This document shows, in pieces, positions 1-17,091 of a stretch of DNA of 64,000 nucleotides. The position numbers and the translations under genes are program-made. The notes under the pieces are model-generated. The model made no database searches and was not told the origin of the DNA. It worked only from the letters and a program-made list of their open reading frames with translations. Within the stretch, counting starts at the first letter, position 1; every line of letters starts with the position of its first letter. The DNA is taken from the NCBI GenBank assembly GCA_037447605.1, contig CM074805.1:655090-719089 (forward strand). Direction: 5' to 3'. The stretch is from Zygnema circumcarinatum. Lineage: Eukaryota; Streptophyta; Zygnematophyceae; Zygnematales; Zygnemataceae.

Positions 1-69
1 CTTTTCATTGTTGTCTCTGCTACTAAAAACTGACCTAGTTGCAGTTACGACCATTTCCTTTCACTTCAC

Positions 70-1053
70 CTGAATCGCAAGATGCCCAAGGCCGCCAATG
101 CCCTGGACGCCCACTGTACTTCCAGCAAGTGCCTTCACTTGCCGCAGCCCATTAAACACCGTCACACCTACCACACATTTGCACGCTCAAAACACTTATC
201 TCAGTCTCCGAGCTCCAAGACGTTTCATTAACATTCATGCATAGACCACTGACTTTGCCTTGGGGTCAAAGCTACATCATTAAGGCTGCACCTAGCCTCG
301 ACGACATTCCCTCATCCCCTCTTAAAATCCAAGGTTTTCATAAGGCCATGGTTTCCGTTCACCTGCACACATGAGAGGGGCCGCTTCCACAAAGCTTAGA
401 GAGTCCGGAATGGCAGCCAGCGCCTTCGCATCCGCAACCACGTATTGGCCATATCCTCCGTCGTAGTTGATCCCAGTCACCGGCATCTTGTCGCAGTTGA
501 TTAAATCCGCCTCTCTGCAGCTCTCACATTCTGTGCAGTGGCCTCCATACCAGCCAACTCCAACCCTGCGCCCCAAGAAATTCTCAATTTCCACTAAAGA
601 TAGAATATTCACAAAGGAGTCGAACATGAACGAGAATCATTTTTCAAGATCTGTTCAAAGCTAAGTTAAGGTAGTCCTTCCTCACCGGTCCCCCGCCTTC
701 CATTTCCCTACACCAGCACCCACAGCATCGACAACTCCTGCAACCTCATGTCCTGGACTGCGCGGAAATTGAAGACCGGGCCATATCCCAAGCTTGGTGA
801 AGCAGTCAGAGTGGCATAACCCACATGCATAGACCTGCAAAAGTTCGCCAAGAGCTGCAGTCAGCGTCGATGGCTGAACAAGGAGGGTTCCACATAGCTC
901 AGTTGACACAACACTAACAGCTGAAAGATAAAGACTCGTTAGCTTCCGCACCTTCACACGCACAAAGCCGGGAGGAGGCTCCTGAACCTCCTTGTCCACC
1001 TTCACAAAGTCACTACCGCCGGAGGAAACCTCAAATGCAGTGTATGTGGTCAT
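70..1053 (-). CDS. Zinc-dependent alcohol dehydrogenase (MDR family), 5' part only
   Basis: NAD(P)-dependent medium-chain dehydrogenase that interconverts alcohols and aldehydes. Exons in transcript order: 1053-952, 834-686, 565-363, 167-70; phases agree at every join and all introns are GT-AG. Visible motifs are the catalytic zinc Cys in YACGLCHSD, GHEVAGVVDAVG, the four structural-zinc cysteines in GGHCTECESCREADLINC, and the Rossmann glycine motif GVQGIGGLGHLAIQ. The start ATG at 1053 gives a normal N-terminus (MTTYTAFEV); an in-frame ATG at 1122 would add 23 residues not expected in the family. The gene continues past the left edge, so roughly the last half of the cofactor domain is missing. 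The fold resembles the broad propanol-preferring or bacterial-type Zn-ADH group rather than classic plant ADH1. No targeting peptide is evident. Substrate cannot be predicted. Confidence 0.85.
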
Positions 1054-4000
1054 GGTTGTGCCTGCGATGCAGCCATAGCCAACGAAGTCAGATCGCAACG
1101 AAGTATTCTCCACCATTCGCATTCAAAGGGCTACTAAAAAGAGGCTTCGAAGAAAGATGAGTTCTTTAGCCTTCAGAAATAACTCTCCTTTCCTGCACCT
1201 CCTCCAGCTCACGACACTCCCTTTAAAACCATACACACTGACACTTACATATTATCCCTCCCTTTCTTCTCCCCCTGCCCCTCCCCCTACCCTTCCCTCC
1301 CGCCCCTTTTCTCTCTCTATCTCACTATCTCACTACCTCACTGCCCCTTTTTCTCTCTCTCTCACTCTCTCTCTCTCTCTCTCCCCCCCCTTTCGCAAGA
1401 AACTGCTTTCAAGCATCATTCCCGTTCCCTTCATCGCAACTGAACCCTTTCCCACCATATCCAAACACGCATCTTTCATGCTTTAGTGAAATAATCTCCT
1501 TGTAATACACTTATAAATGGAAGACCTGCATGGATGCATGGATGCATGGATGCAAACCTGGACTTGCAATAGGGCGAGCTCCGCGCCTCCCTTCTGAATG
1601 GCGACCAGCTTCAGCCGCTCCTCATGTGCCTTGCAAGCTTTCAAGCTTTTAAGCTCAATTTTAAAGAATCGATACACGGCAGACGGAGAGACGTGTGAAA
1701 AGATCACATTTGCAAAGTCTTGATACAGTGAAGTTCGTTAGATTGATTGAAGAGCGTCACGGTTATGGGTGCACGTGGCGACTGTATAAATCAGCCACGT
1801 CATCAGGAATGCCAGGCTGCTGATTGGTCCAAGATTTCGCACCTGCCACGTGGCCAGGCGAACCAGGCTCGCGATTTGTAGAAAATTAACGTTCTCAATT
1901 TGAGCCAATCGGAATCCACCACGTTGGAAGAAATCTCCTAAGAAAAAAAGTCGAAATTGTGTGGTTAATGTCTGTTTAACCAACTCAGCCATAACCAGCC
2001 AGCCTTTCACCAGTAACCACAACACTGGCCCGTGACTAACTAGATTTGATGACTAACTAGAGCCAATAACGAACTAGGGCCTTCGATTATCCAGAGCCCG
2101 TGAGCTCCCAGAAACAATCGTTGGTGACATCACGAAGGGGGCGCAGCACACCTTCTCGGAAACTACTTTCACAAAACGACGGAAATCTTTTTTGTTTAGC
2201 CGTGGAGTTTATGATGCGTACGGCCATCCAATAAATGACGTTATAACGCCCGTTCTTTGGGCTTAAAAGTCAAAGCTTGCGACAAGATTCATACTAAACG
2301 ATTCATAAATGACGTCATAACATTATTGTGTCAAGGCTCATATGTGCGAGTCCGAACTTTTGGTGATTCTGTCGACGACAGAAAGGTCCTCTTTCAAGGC
2401 TCCCTATTGCAACATGTGTCATGCTCTCCGGACTTTACGCGATTCTCGTCGGCTGACGTGATTGGCCAAATTATCCGAGGCTGATCCGCGTTAACTTTGC
2501 CACTCAACGCATTATTCCACAGGAGGGACTGAATCTTGAATTCGGGTCCACCTCAATCTTGGACCGCTGAACCGGATCAACATCTCCCCGCCCTCGAGGC
2601 AGGATTGATGCTAGGAGGCATTGTTGTCTGCTGTAGCAGACGCAAGCTCCATCCATGGCGGTCCAGGGAAGCTGCTGCATGGCCCATGAAGATGATTATG
2701 ATGATCAGCGATGATGCACATGCAGATACTTGCAATGATCATGAAGTGGAGTCATCTCTCAGACCCCTCTTTCACACCAGGAATCAGGTATTGGCAAGAT
2801 AGAAGCAATTCAATCCAAAGTACAAAACTGTAACCTCTGCAAGACATTCGTTCTGATTCGAGGTCACTCCAATCCAAACCTTATTTACAGCCTTTGGTTC
2901 TCCGCCATTGCAGTAAGGGAAACGCTGGGTAGCCTCCGAGGCAATGCTTGCGAGATCCACACGTTCAATATAATCAAAGTTTATCAAAGTTTCATGTATG
3001 ACTAGATTGACACTTTTTTCTATACGAGCATGCTACATGCATGCATGATGACATCATGCATACATACATGCATGCACATGTGTCTGTGTTAAAAGTATGA
3101 GTCTTGATGGACATTCTTACCGCAACTCTCACGATCTTAAGGCACATAACCACGCAGCACGGCCTTTCAAGTATGAACCTAATTGTAAAAGAAACGTTAC
3201 TCAAACAAAGTGACATGTGATTTAATTGTTGGTGGTCGGACCGCACCTAAATGTGACTTTGATTGTTCGAAGGGGTAGGCATCACTGGTAAAAAAAAAAA
3301 AAAAAAGTTGAAGAAGCTTCTTGTAAGTGAATACTTAAGATTGCCCCTTGGATGCCTATTATGAGCGTGAGCATTCCTTATGGAGGCGAGAGAAACGTGG
3401 TTGGAAATAAAGCATCAGGTAGTGGTACATGAAAGCTTTAGCTTCAAAACAAGCTTCGGGACTCTTAGTTGCAATTATTGAGGGCAAAAAGGCAGTCACT
3501 TGCTGGGTTGGGTACTTAATGGTGCAGACTGAGTTGCTGGTTTCCATATCGAGGCCCACATTCAATGGAGCATGTCGTAAGAACAGCTTCTTTGTGCAAT
3601 TTGGTGCGATGAAGCTTGAAAAGATCGCAGCTTTAGTTGCTTCTGTGTGAATTTTCGGCCGACGGTATGATTGCTTTCTCTGCTTTCGCACCACGCCCAT
3701 TCCTGCCAACATAAGCTTCGGAACTCGTCAAATTTTCCCATCTCACTTACAGTTTCATTCCCTCGGTTGACATGACTGCAACTCTTTTGTAACCTTCTCT
3801 CCTCGCCCCCCTTCATCCTCCCCCCCTGCCATCTCCCCCATCTCCCCTCTCCCCTCTCCCCTCTCCCCTCNNNNNNNNNNTTCCCCCTTTCCCCCTCTCT
3901 CCCTTCCCTCTCCCCTCCCCTCCCCCTCCCCCCTGGCATCTCCTCCACCACTTACCGCCTGCCGCCGCCCCCCTCCCCCCTCCTCCTTTCCCTCTCTCCC

Positions 4001-6400
4001 TTCTCCCCCCCAACCCCCCGCCCCCTGTCCCCTCCCCCTTCCCCCTCGCCCTCCCACCTCTCCCAACAATCAGAACGTGAGCTAGTGAGAAGGCGAATGA
4101 GAGTGGAAGCGGGAGAGGGAGAAGGGGGGCAGGGGGGGGAGGGAGCAAGGGGAGGAGGGAGGGCCAAAGAGAAAGGGAGGCTGACCTTAGAAGTGGGTGG
4201 AATGCCTCAGGACTGCACTACAGAGCGGCATTCTCCTCGCGGGCTTCCCCTGCTTCTGCCGTCTACCGTTGTGGGCTAAGTCAGGGAGCTGCACTCTTTC
4301 TAATGGAGGGCCTCCACGCGGCGGTAGTGCGGCCGCTCGTTTCTCTGAGGGAGAGGTGGGAGGAGAGGGAGAGGCGGGGGCGGCCCCTCCGTCAGGTTTC
4401 GTTAGCCTGAATCCCTACGCAACTGCTGCAGAGATTTTCAATTTTTGTCACCCTAAAGTCCCTGATAGAGGGCAAAATCTTCCGTTTCCGTATCCATGTA
4501 AGCACTTTCATTTGCAATAGGGGGCAATTGGGGCAGTAAATCGCTGCGATCGTGAGGGAAGCAACGGCTCTCTCTGCAACAGCACGGTGCCTTGGAAGAA
4601 ACATTTGGAAGGTCTTCCACGTCTGACTTTGTACGAAAATGAAAGGCACGCTGGGGGTAGAGGTAGATGACTGCAGGCCGATGTATGGAAGGGTGTGAAG
4701 GATTCAAGGAGGCAGTTGCATCCCTCAAACTCTAAATTTGAGCTTCAATGAGAACGGGAATCGTCTCAGCACCGACGCGAGGTGCGGGGACATCACTGAA
4801 GATGAACTCAGAAGCCTTTTCTTGCAACGACAAGGCAATGATAGTACAGGACAATACCCTCTTGCTCTCACTCTCGTCGCCCTTATTTCCTCCCACCCCC
4901 TTGTACATGCGCAGAAGCACGTTGAGGTAAATGTAACCTTCTGCGTCAACAGTCTGATGTTGCACAAAACTGTTCATCGAAAAAAGTCGTTTCAACACTC
5001 CCTTGCCTTTGACTGGCCTTTCTGCTCCGCTCTCACACGATGAAGCTACTCGCAGTACGGTTAGAGCTGGAGGCACAATAGCTGTAAATGAAGTAGAGGC
5101 ACAGGGGGCAGTATACCTTGGAGCTGTGCAGCATGCAGCCCGCGCACGTTGTAAGGGTTCCAGTTCCATTATTGGAAACACTGCAGCAGGCAGGCAGGCA
5201 GGCAGGCTGTACCTTCAACAGAGCGTGTTTGGAGAGCTTCAGGGATGTTGTGAAGAAAATGCGACTCTTGCACCTTTCTGTGTGTTGAGTGTGCGCGAGA
5301 GCGCGCATGAAGAAACGAGAAAGCGCCTTTGTGATTCTCTCTTACCCTCTCCTTCATTCTGGCCCCGTCAGCCATGGACGCGCCCATCTGTGCATGCATC
5401 CATGCATGTGCGGGCCCCATGCATGCCCACGGCATGGCCATGCGCCATCATCGCCGGCCTCCCTGGCCGGCGGGACCGCCGCTCCGCTGGAGCCCTCCCC
5501 GGAGCGCTGTCGCCTGTACGGCCCTGCCCGCCGCCCACGTGGCGCGACCGCCCTTATGGGCCTCGCGTTCTGGGAGCGGATGCATCCATCCGTACAAGCC
5601 CGCGCATGGAGAAACGGATCCAAAGCGTACGGCAGAACTCTCGCGTATCTCAACTGTCGGCTTGTACGAGGCCACCAGCTGGCGGAAGGTCGGTGGACGG
5701 CTGGACCCATCACGGGACGGCACGTGTGTAATTTGTTCGTACAATCGGATCTTATCTTGAGACGGAAAATCTCTGTGCACACGTCGCGACGAGGGAACCG
5801 GGCGGTAGAACAGTACGACAGTCACACGTGGCAATCATAGAATCGTACTGGAAATCGGCTCCAGAGGATCTGGCTGGGAACTGGGAGCCAATGGGAGAAC
5901 TCGGAAAAGAAATTATTTCAGAGAATGATGGAAATTGTCAGGAGGAGGTCGACGTGGCTTTATCGTGGCGACGAATTTGGGGCTTTGGAATTTGATTTTT
6001 GCGGATGCCCTAAACGTTTGTGTGGCGGGGGACGGCGTCCGGGAACTTCGCAAAATGCGGCCCTCTCATTGGCTTAAAAGCTGCCCCATCCTCGGACGTC
6101 CACGGAAACGGCATTTCGGGACGAGAGGAGAAACTTTTAGTCTTGCCCGAGGGGACAAAACGTGACGTCGGAATAGCGTCATGGCCACAGAGTGAAACAA
6201 AAATAGGTTTTGGGAATAATTCGAAATTTCCGCCACGAGGGCCGAACGAAACCTCCATTTACCTTCCAGCGGCCCGCCTCGCTCGCGTGACAGCGACCGT
6301 GCGGGACTGCGGATCCACCAAAGCCGATTCCACCAGATCAACACTCATATTGGTCCGTACAGTTCTATTCCCGTCTGCGTCGTTTTCTTTCAATCCTGAT
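1054..6400. other. Gene-poor, low-complexity intergenic region
   Basis: I see no gene here that I can support. The region holds a CT-rich microsatellite (about 1290-1400), a short ATGGATGC repeat (1528-1553), a poly-A run near 3290-3306, and a C/T-rich then G/A-rich tract (about 3785-4170) that carries a 10-N gap at 3871-3880. Long open frames at 3562-4167 are translations of the low-complexity tract. GC content rises from about 5360, and several GTACGG/CCGTAC hexamers occur at 5510-5755, similar to repeats elsewhere in the window. Confidence 0.5.
3871..3880. other. Assembly gap (10 N) in low-complexity tract
   Basis: Ten Ns sit inside a CCCCTCT-rich tract; true length is unknown. Confidence 0.95.
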
Positions 6401-8349
6401 GTGTGCCCCCCCACCAGCGCGGATCAACCTTGAAAGTGGATCCCCTTGCCCTCGAAACTGCTGACAGGAACATCCCCCACCGCCGGATCCCCCTCACCCC
6501 CGCAGATCAACCGTCCCCCCTCCCCTCTGAAATATCCGCCTCGAGCCGCCCGCCGCCGCCGATTCTCCCCCTCCGCGCCGCCCCCGATTTCCCACGAGCC
6601 GATCGGACGGCCCTTGTTTGCCACGGCCTCCTCTCCCCCTTGCGAGCGGATAGCCCAGCGAATGGCGCCACCTGGCGGGCCCCGCGAATGGCCGCGCGCC
6701 ACGGGGCCCCCCTCCGGATGAGGGCGCTGCCCGCCGCTCGCGCCACGCCAGCCGGCCCGCCCGCTGACCGGGGCCGCCCTGCCTGTTGTACGGCCGCCAC
6801 GTCGATCGCGCGCGCCGCTGAGTAGTCCAAGAGACTTCCCGGCCCCGCCCCGCTTCGAACGAACCAAAAAAAATTGCTTCCGCGTGGCCGGCCCCCACTC
6901 GGCGCATCTCCGCCGTCCGATCCCCGTCACGGCGCGGTCCGGACCGTCCGATCGCGGGTGGTCCCCGCGCAGGCCCATCCGCTTCCGCCGTGTGGCTCGC
7001 AGCGTCACGTTTTTGTCGTCGGTATTTGCGCTCGAGCCACGTGGCGACTTACCCTCAGCCAGCGCTCGCCCTCCCTCCAGCTGCCCCATCCTCTCTCAAA
7101 CCGCCCACCCTCCACCCCCTTCCTCCCTTCCTCCCTCCTGGCTGCCTCTCCTCCCACTCTCTCCCTCCATCTCTCCCTCTACAGTGCCCTCTCTCTCCGT
7201 CTCAGGCTCTCTTGCTCTCCGCAGCAGCGGAAGGCCGGGAGGAGGACGACGAGTCTACAGCCGCCTCCACGCGTCAGATGTAGCGGTAAGTTTCCGCCTG
7301 TGCAGGCAGGAGTGGCCGAAGGGTCTGTGTAGATTAGGGTTCAGGGCTATGACGGGGAGGAGGGGGATGATGGCCGAGTTGTCAGTGCGAACCAGAGATG
7401 ATGTAAACGCGGAGGTAGACCTATTGTGCCGTGGTTAGGGTTCCATTTTGGAAGGTTTTTTTAACGAAGTAATTAGCGAGGAGACATGCGGTGGTTGTAT
7501 GATTATTCCGGAAAGGTGAATGGAAATCAGAACGAGGGTACGAATATTGTGCAAATGGAACTCTGGAAGCATGTAGGGATTCACATGTTGGTGATGTGAA
7601 GGCTACAGAGAAGGTTCTAGGGTTGGAGCACGTGATACAGTTTAAGATAAGGCTCAGAAAGTCTGTTTGCGATGCTTGATGAAGCGGAGCCCGTACCGAT
7701 TGTGGTCTTCCATGGGGATGTTCGCTGCTGGAAGATGTTTGCAGCAGAATTTTACGGAACTGGAACTGTAGTTGGAAGCAGACCCGGAGCCTTGAGAATG
7801 TGGTTGCGTTCACTCGTGATCATTACAGCTGTCAGAGAGCCTTATCCACTTGGGAGCCTGTCTGATCAAGGCTCCCTGCTATGGTGTGAAGAAAAGGGGA
7901 AAAAGAAGAGAAAAAAGGTTCCTCTGAGGCCTTCTGCACGTCGTTGTGGAGGATTAGGTTGAGTTTTCTGGATGAAACGGGGCCTAGTTTGACCTAGTTT
8001 GACCTAGGTTGACCTACCTTGAGTTAAGATGTACCAAAGAACGTGGATTCTCTTGGAAGGCGAAGGATGCCGCCATGCAGGGCTGCAGCATGTTGCAGTG
8101 ACGACGTTGCAGGGGTTTCCGGTGTTGGCAGTAACGTTATTCCGGTTATCTCTTGAAGGGCAACAAAAGAGCCTGTCTGATCCTCGTGTGTGAAAACGTA
8201 TAGCAGGAGGTTCAGATGTCGTAAGATACTGAAGGTTACTTTCTGATATGCAGCATGTGTGGTGAACAGGATCAGTTTTGATGGCAGTGTCTGGAAGCGA
8301 TGATGTTTTGCTGATGCCTCTCTATCTGTTTCGTTTGTTCTCTGCGCAG
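6400..8349 (+). promoter_or_regulatory. GC-rich promoter, 5' leader and 5'UTR intron of the beta-amylase gene
   Basis: A GC-rich stretch (6400-7000) is followed by a CT-rich leader (7070-7200), a pattern common upstream of plant genes. A good donor (AGCG|GTAAGT, exon end 7285) and acceptor (TCTGCGCAG, 8341-8349) define an inferred 1,064-bp intron in the 5'UTR. The coding start is in the next exon. Transcription start was not identified. Confidence 0.5.
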
Positions 8350-8486
8350 GTGGTTTCTCTGCATTAGTATTGTCCAGTTTGAATGCGAGTGTTAGAACCT
8401 TGTGAAAGAGACTGCGGAAGAAGACTCATTTGTAATGTGCAGTTTTGAGTCCTGAACTCGGAAAGTCCAATACTTGTGAGGAGGCG

Positions 8487-12815
<4,329 letters not shown>

Positions 12816-14160
12816 TGACACTACTGCAGGTTTTGGGCTTAGAGACGGAGGAGAGCCTTGTACGTACGCCTTAAAAGGCATCGGAGAGGGGAATTATGGC
12901 GGTGGGCGTGCTGAGTGCCCCCTGGGGAACCCATGGAGAAGCTGCTACATAGATTTCCAGTGTACATTTTGGTATGGAGAGAGAGGGAGGGGGGCGAGGG
13001 CTTGGTGTGTTCTCGGAAAGTCCGAAACTTTGTGCAATTTTCAGCACGGAAGGATGCTCTGTGAAGATGCAGCATGACCAGTAGCTCATTCGGAAGCCTC
13101 GTTTCGGAATGGAGTGCTCAGCTGAAGCTAATGCGCTCAAGAGAAGGCCGGAGGAGGGAGAGGAGACCGGTGGAGGGCAGGGCGGCATGTGAGGGGACTT
13201 CTGAAGAATTTGATTTTGTGTGTTCATAATTTTTTTTGGAAGGCGTGGGAAGTGGAGGAGTTTGTCGGACTTACGGCTGACTGTGTCTTACACTCAAGTT
13301 TCAACATGGGCTCACGATTGGCCGGGGGGGAGGGGGGGAGGCTTTATGATTTTGGAAGCAGCCATTTTATGATCGACTTGAGGTTAGCATCGGGCTCCGT
13401 AACCTTTGTTGACTTTACATAACAACCCCTCGAAAATAAAGGGGAGGGTTCATCTTCTGAGGCAGGCTTGCCCCGGAGGTCCTCATAGGCATTCGAGTGA
13501 CAGGAGAGTGTTTTGTATATACGTGTAGTACTAGTATCATGATGCAGGGCAGTTGCATCCAGTTCAGTTTAATTCAGTTCAGTTACAGCTACAGTTCTGT
13601 TGTGTCTTGATTCATTTGTTCCAGACACTTTCTCAGTTTTGGTAGATGGCAAAACATCAGAGAGCCTGCTGGTGTGGTCTGGCTTAGTGAATTCCCTTTT
13701 GTGTAACACTCGAGGGAGAGAGGGGTTGGGAAGACCTCTAGCGGTAGCTTCCTCTCCTCCCTCCCTCCAGACTGGCGGGTGGGTCGATGTTGTGGTAACA
13801 TCTGCTTATAAGGACGTGCCGGCTCGAGTGTGTTTCAAACTTTGTACTATGAAATGTGGGCCCATGGAAGGATGCTGTGTCCTCTGGTTTTGAGAGATGC
13901 ACTTCCTGAGCTTTGGTTGGGGTGTGTCCTTTAGTCTCGGAAAGGAAAGTATGGTGCCCGAACATGATTTGGTGCTTCCCTCGTAAAATAAGGTGGAAAT
14001 TTTGAACTTGGTTACAACGAATTTCATGCACCATGAGGTGCATTCATGCGTCTTCACTTTCCGCCCTTTTCCTGATAGAGTTAGCGACCAGGTGCAGCCC
14101 ACTAACTAACTAATTACGTATCTAACTGATATTTCGATATGGTTTCGATATTTGGAACTT
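12816..14160. other. 3' flank of beta-amylase, duplicated at 27.7-28.4 kb
   Basis: No gene is supported. Most of this stretch up to about 14083 recurs in inverted orientation at 27682-28445. The copy lacks about 520 bp that correspond to 12972-13493. The 3'UTR of the beta-amylase gene presumably lies at its start. Confidence 0.6.
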
Positions 14161-14168
14161 GTCTGCAA
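14161..14168. repeat. 8-bp target-site duplication, left side of hAT element
   Basis: GTCTGCAA immediately precedes the terminal sequence TAGGGATGGC; the identical octamer follows the other end at 24425-24432. Confidence 0.85.
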
Positions 14169-14200
14169 TAGGGATGGCTTAATTACGACTATAAAATATA

Positions 14201-15228
14201 GGAAAATTCTATTCTCACACCTTTTTTGTCTACGCACAGACCTCTTTTCGCTGGGCAGATTTTAAAATAGACAAAAAAGGAACACACCTTTCACACCTTT
14301 TTTTTTTCACCTTTTTTTTCACATCTTTTTGGAATCGATACACGCTACTAGTGCTGAGCGGCCGAGCGCCGTGAGACCTTTTTCTGTCGGGCAGATTTTA
14401 CTCCTTATGTAAACCCTTACGAAATGAAGAATAACGCCCCTTATCTGCCTGCCCGAATCCGCTCGGAGCGGAAGATCCGTCCGCCACGAGATCGTTCGCG
14501 GGTGGCCGTCCTTCACACGTGCAATAATTTTCCGCCGTCGATATTCACGCAGATCGCACCATGGCAGATCACCGTTCGATCAGCAGCCGGGCTCTGTCCC
14601 ACGTGTCCCACCCAAGCCGGCTCCAAGGACCGTACAAAAGGCGTACGCCCGCAGCTTCGAGGAAAGTCAAAAAACGTAATAATTAAAGTTGAGTGCCTGT
14701 ACCAATCACAGTTTGCCACGTCTAAAAAGAGCACGCGGCAGATGGTGATTGGTTCAAGCTCGCAATGTAAGGAATTTAGACTTTCCTCGAAGCTGCGACC
14801 GTACGAGTTGTGTACGGTCCTCGAGCCTGCTCGGGTGGGACACGTGGGCGTGTGCCATTCGCTGGAACCGAGCCCGGCTGCCGATCGAACGGTGATCTGC
14901 CGTAGTGTGATCTTCTCTAGAATCGACGGTGTATAGTTTCTGCACGTGTGAAGGACGGCCACCCGCGAACGATCTCGTGGCGGACGGATCTTCTGCTCCG
15001 AGTGGATTCGGGCAGGCCGATATTTTTTTCTTTGAAAAAAACAAGAAGGGGTAAAATCTGCCCGATGGAGAAAGGTGTGTATCGATTTCAAAAAGGTGGG
15101 AAAAAAAAGGTGAAAAAAAAAAGGTGAGAAGGTGTGAAAGGTGTGTTCTTTTTTTGTGCTATTTTAAAATCTGCCCGGCGAAAAGAGGCCTGTGTGTAGA
15201 CAAAAAAGGTGTGAGAATAGAATTTTCC
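14201..15228. mobile_element. Long palindromic (foldback) element 1 with 8-bp target duplication
   Basis: The 1,028-bp unit is a near-complete inverted repeat: GGAAAATTCTATTCTCACACC at the left end (14201) is mirrored at the right end (15228), and the arms match inward to a centre near 14715. It is flanked by AAAATATA on both sides (14193-14200 and 15229-15236). No protein-coding capacity is convincing; ORFs in the two arms are mirror images of each other. Best read as a foldback MITE; the 8-bp duplication suits hAT mobilisation, with the caveat that the duplicated site is AT-rich. Confidence 0.75.
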
Positions 15229-15238
15229 AAAATATATA

Positions 15239-15939
15239 GGGGGCGACTATTTACAGTGTACGGATTCTGAATGTAGTGTACGATTTCGCCGGGCAGCAAA
15301 AAAAATCCTTTTTTTGGTTGCCCAACGCTGTTTCATACTTTTTAGAATAGAGACAGACCTTTTTTCGTCGGATGTACGGATAGTGATTTGAAATGTACCA
15401 AGCGCGCGCGTCTACAAGGTAGAAGGGCGCAACACGTGGAGCGACATGATTGGTGCGGCAACATATGACGTGACACGTATGTTTTGGACCGTGACGTGAC
15501 GAAACGAGACGCGACAAAAGTGGAGTCCGCGGACGGCAGTCGGAAATGGCGGGAATAAAAACTGACAGATTTTTCCTGAAACACGCTACGTTATGTGCCC
15601 TATCTTTCTCTGTCAGTTTTAATTCCGGCCATTTCCGACTGCCGTCCGCGGACTCCACTTTTGTCGCGTCTCGTTTTGTCACGTCACGGTCCCAAACATA
15701 CTTGCCACGTCATATGTTGCCGCGACCAATCATGTTGCTCCACGTGTTGCGCCCTTATACCTTGTAGACGCGCGCGCTTGGTACATTTCAAATCACTACC
15801 CGTACATCCGACGAAAAAAGGTCTGTATCTATTCTAAAAAGTATGAAACAGCGTTGGGCAACCAAAAAAAGGATTTTTTTGCTGCCCGGCGAAATCGTAC
15901 ACTACATTCAGAATCCGTACACTGTAAATAGTCGCCCCC
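15239..15939. mobile_element. Long palindromic (foldback) element 2 with 8-bp target duplication
   Basis: A 701-bp inverted repeat whose ends are GGGGGCGACTATTTACAG (15239) and its inverse (ending 15939); the arms meet at a short loop near 15560-15610. Flanks are AATATATA on both sides (15231-15238 and 15940-15947). The arms contain GCCGTCCGCGGAC and ACGTCATATG-like matches in mirrored order. It lies 10 bp from element 1, so it entered the AT-rich flank of the first element or the reverse. No coding capacity. Confidence 0.75.
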
Positions 15940-16172
15940 AATATATATTATATTATATAACTGTGACGACTAGATAACAGCTGTTATATAATACTTTACA
16001 ACGCCTTTACAACACGTACGGTCGTATGGTCGTACAACTGTACGGTATTATGTACGAATGTACGGTCGGCACGAGCAGACACAGCGGACGCATTTCGCAA
16101 CGCTGTAGCGTAACGGAGCTGCGCTCGACGGATCCGCGCCCGTTCAGTTGTACTTGACATATTCATATTCAG

Positions 16173-17091
16173 TGTCACGGACCGGCATAATCCAGGAGTT
16201 GCCGACGGAAAATGCGAGAAGGCGGCGCCATGTGTTGGCGGCCCACGGAACAGCACACCATCCAGCTAGGCGCACTCGGAAGCGCCGCAAAATGCCGCCG
16301 ATTGTCATCAGTTGACCTATCCGAAGGCTCCACGCAGTCAGTCAGGCCACTCAGTGGGCAGTTGGCCAATCAGGGACTGTCACTGCTAAGGCTCAAGATC
16401 TATTGTCAGTGCTAAGTAGATGGGATGTCAGTGATGCTTGTTTGTCTTTTAGTGCTGGGCTTAGTATTTGTATTTGCTGTGTGGGTTGTTGTCTTGTTCT
16501 TCTTTTCTTCCTCTTCAGTTACAGCAACAGATGCTAAGTTAGAGAGAGAGAGAGAGTTCCATGGCATAAAGAGAGAGAGAGAAAGAGTCTTCTTGCTGAT
16601 AGCATTTAGACATCCCATTCAGCCCAGCCAGACAAAGATTTCAGTGAGAAGACGCTTTCATTGTAATGACAATCCCCAGCCAACCGCTGGCTGGGGTGAG
16701 TTTCCAAGATACCACCTTTATCTAAGTTGAGTCCTGTTTTCCCTTTGCTGTCACTATGCCAAGCTACCATCTTGTGTTATCCTGCCTTACATTCCTCCTA
16801 ATGACCGATGATAACTAGAAGCCTAGCTAAGAGAATAGCCGAGGAGAAGACAGGAGAAGAGAGGCCCCAAGGAAGGGCCCTTTGCGCATCGAGTCCAGCC
16901 GCCGGTGGGAACATCTTCGGGATCCCTACGTCTTCCGCTGCGCGTACCTCTGAATCCCCCGGATCCTGGCTCTATGCTGCAGGCAGATCCACAGCACCAA
17001 CCCAACCCTTCATCAGTTTCAGCACGGACGCGCGAGTGGCCGTACAGCACCTGCAACTAGCTCAGCAATCTCCTTTTAACCCCACTTATCT
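16173..17091 (+). repeat. 5' LTR of Ty3/gypsy element (left end inferred)
   Basis: The segment 16326-17091 repeats almost exactly at 23458-24225. The right end is fixed by divergence after CCCCACTTATCTT and by the primer site next to it. The left end is inferred from TGTCACGG at 16173, a common LTR start, because the matching part of the other LTR is hidden in an N gap. No target duplication could be confirmed. A GA-rich microsatellite (16537-16585) lies inside. Confidence 0.65.

Noticed and set aside
3562-4167. Long Gly/Glu/Arg-rich and Pro-rich frames
   Set aside because: Translations of a C/T-rich and G/A-rich tract, including the N gap.
4732-5181. 149-residue open frame on the minus strand (contains SFVQHQTVDAEGYIYLNVLL)
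   Set aside because: An acceptor near 5085 looked plausible, but no upstream exon joins in phase without a stop and no family was recognised.
14424-15091. Open frames of 170 and 192 codons in opposite directions
   Set aside because: Mirror images of each other within palindromic element 1; no conserved domain.
16141-16180. 5-bp target duplication for the retrotransposon
   Set aside because: Sequence after the 3' LTR (GTGCTAC) has no match before the inferred 5' LTR start, so none is claimed.
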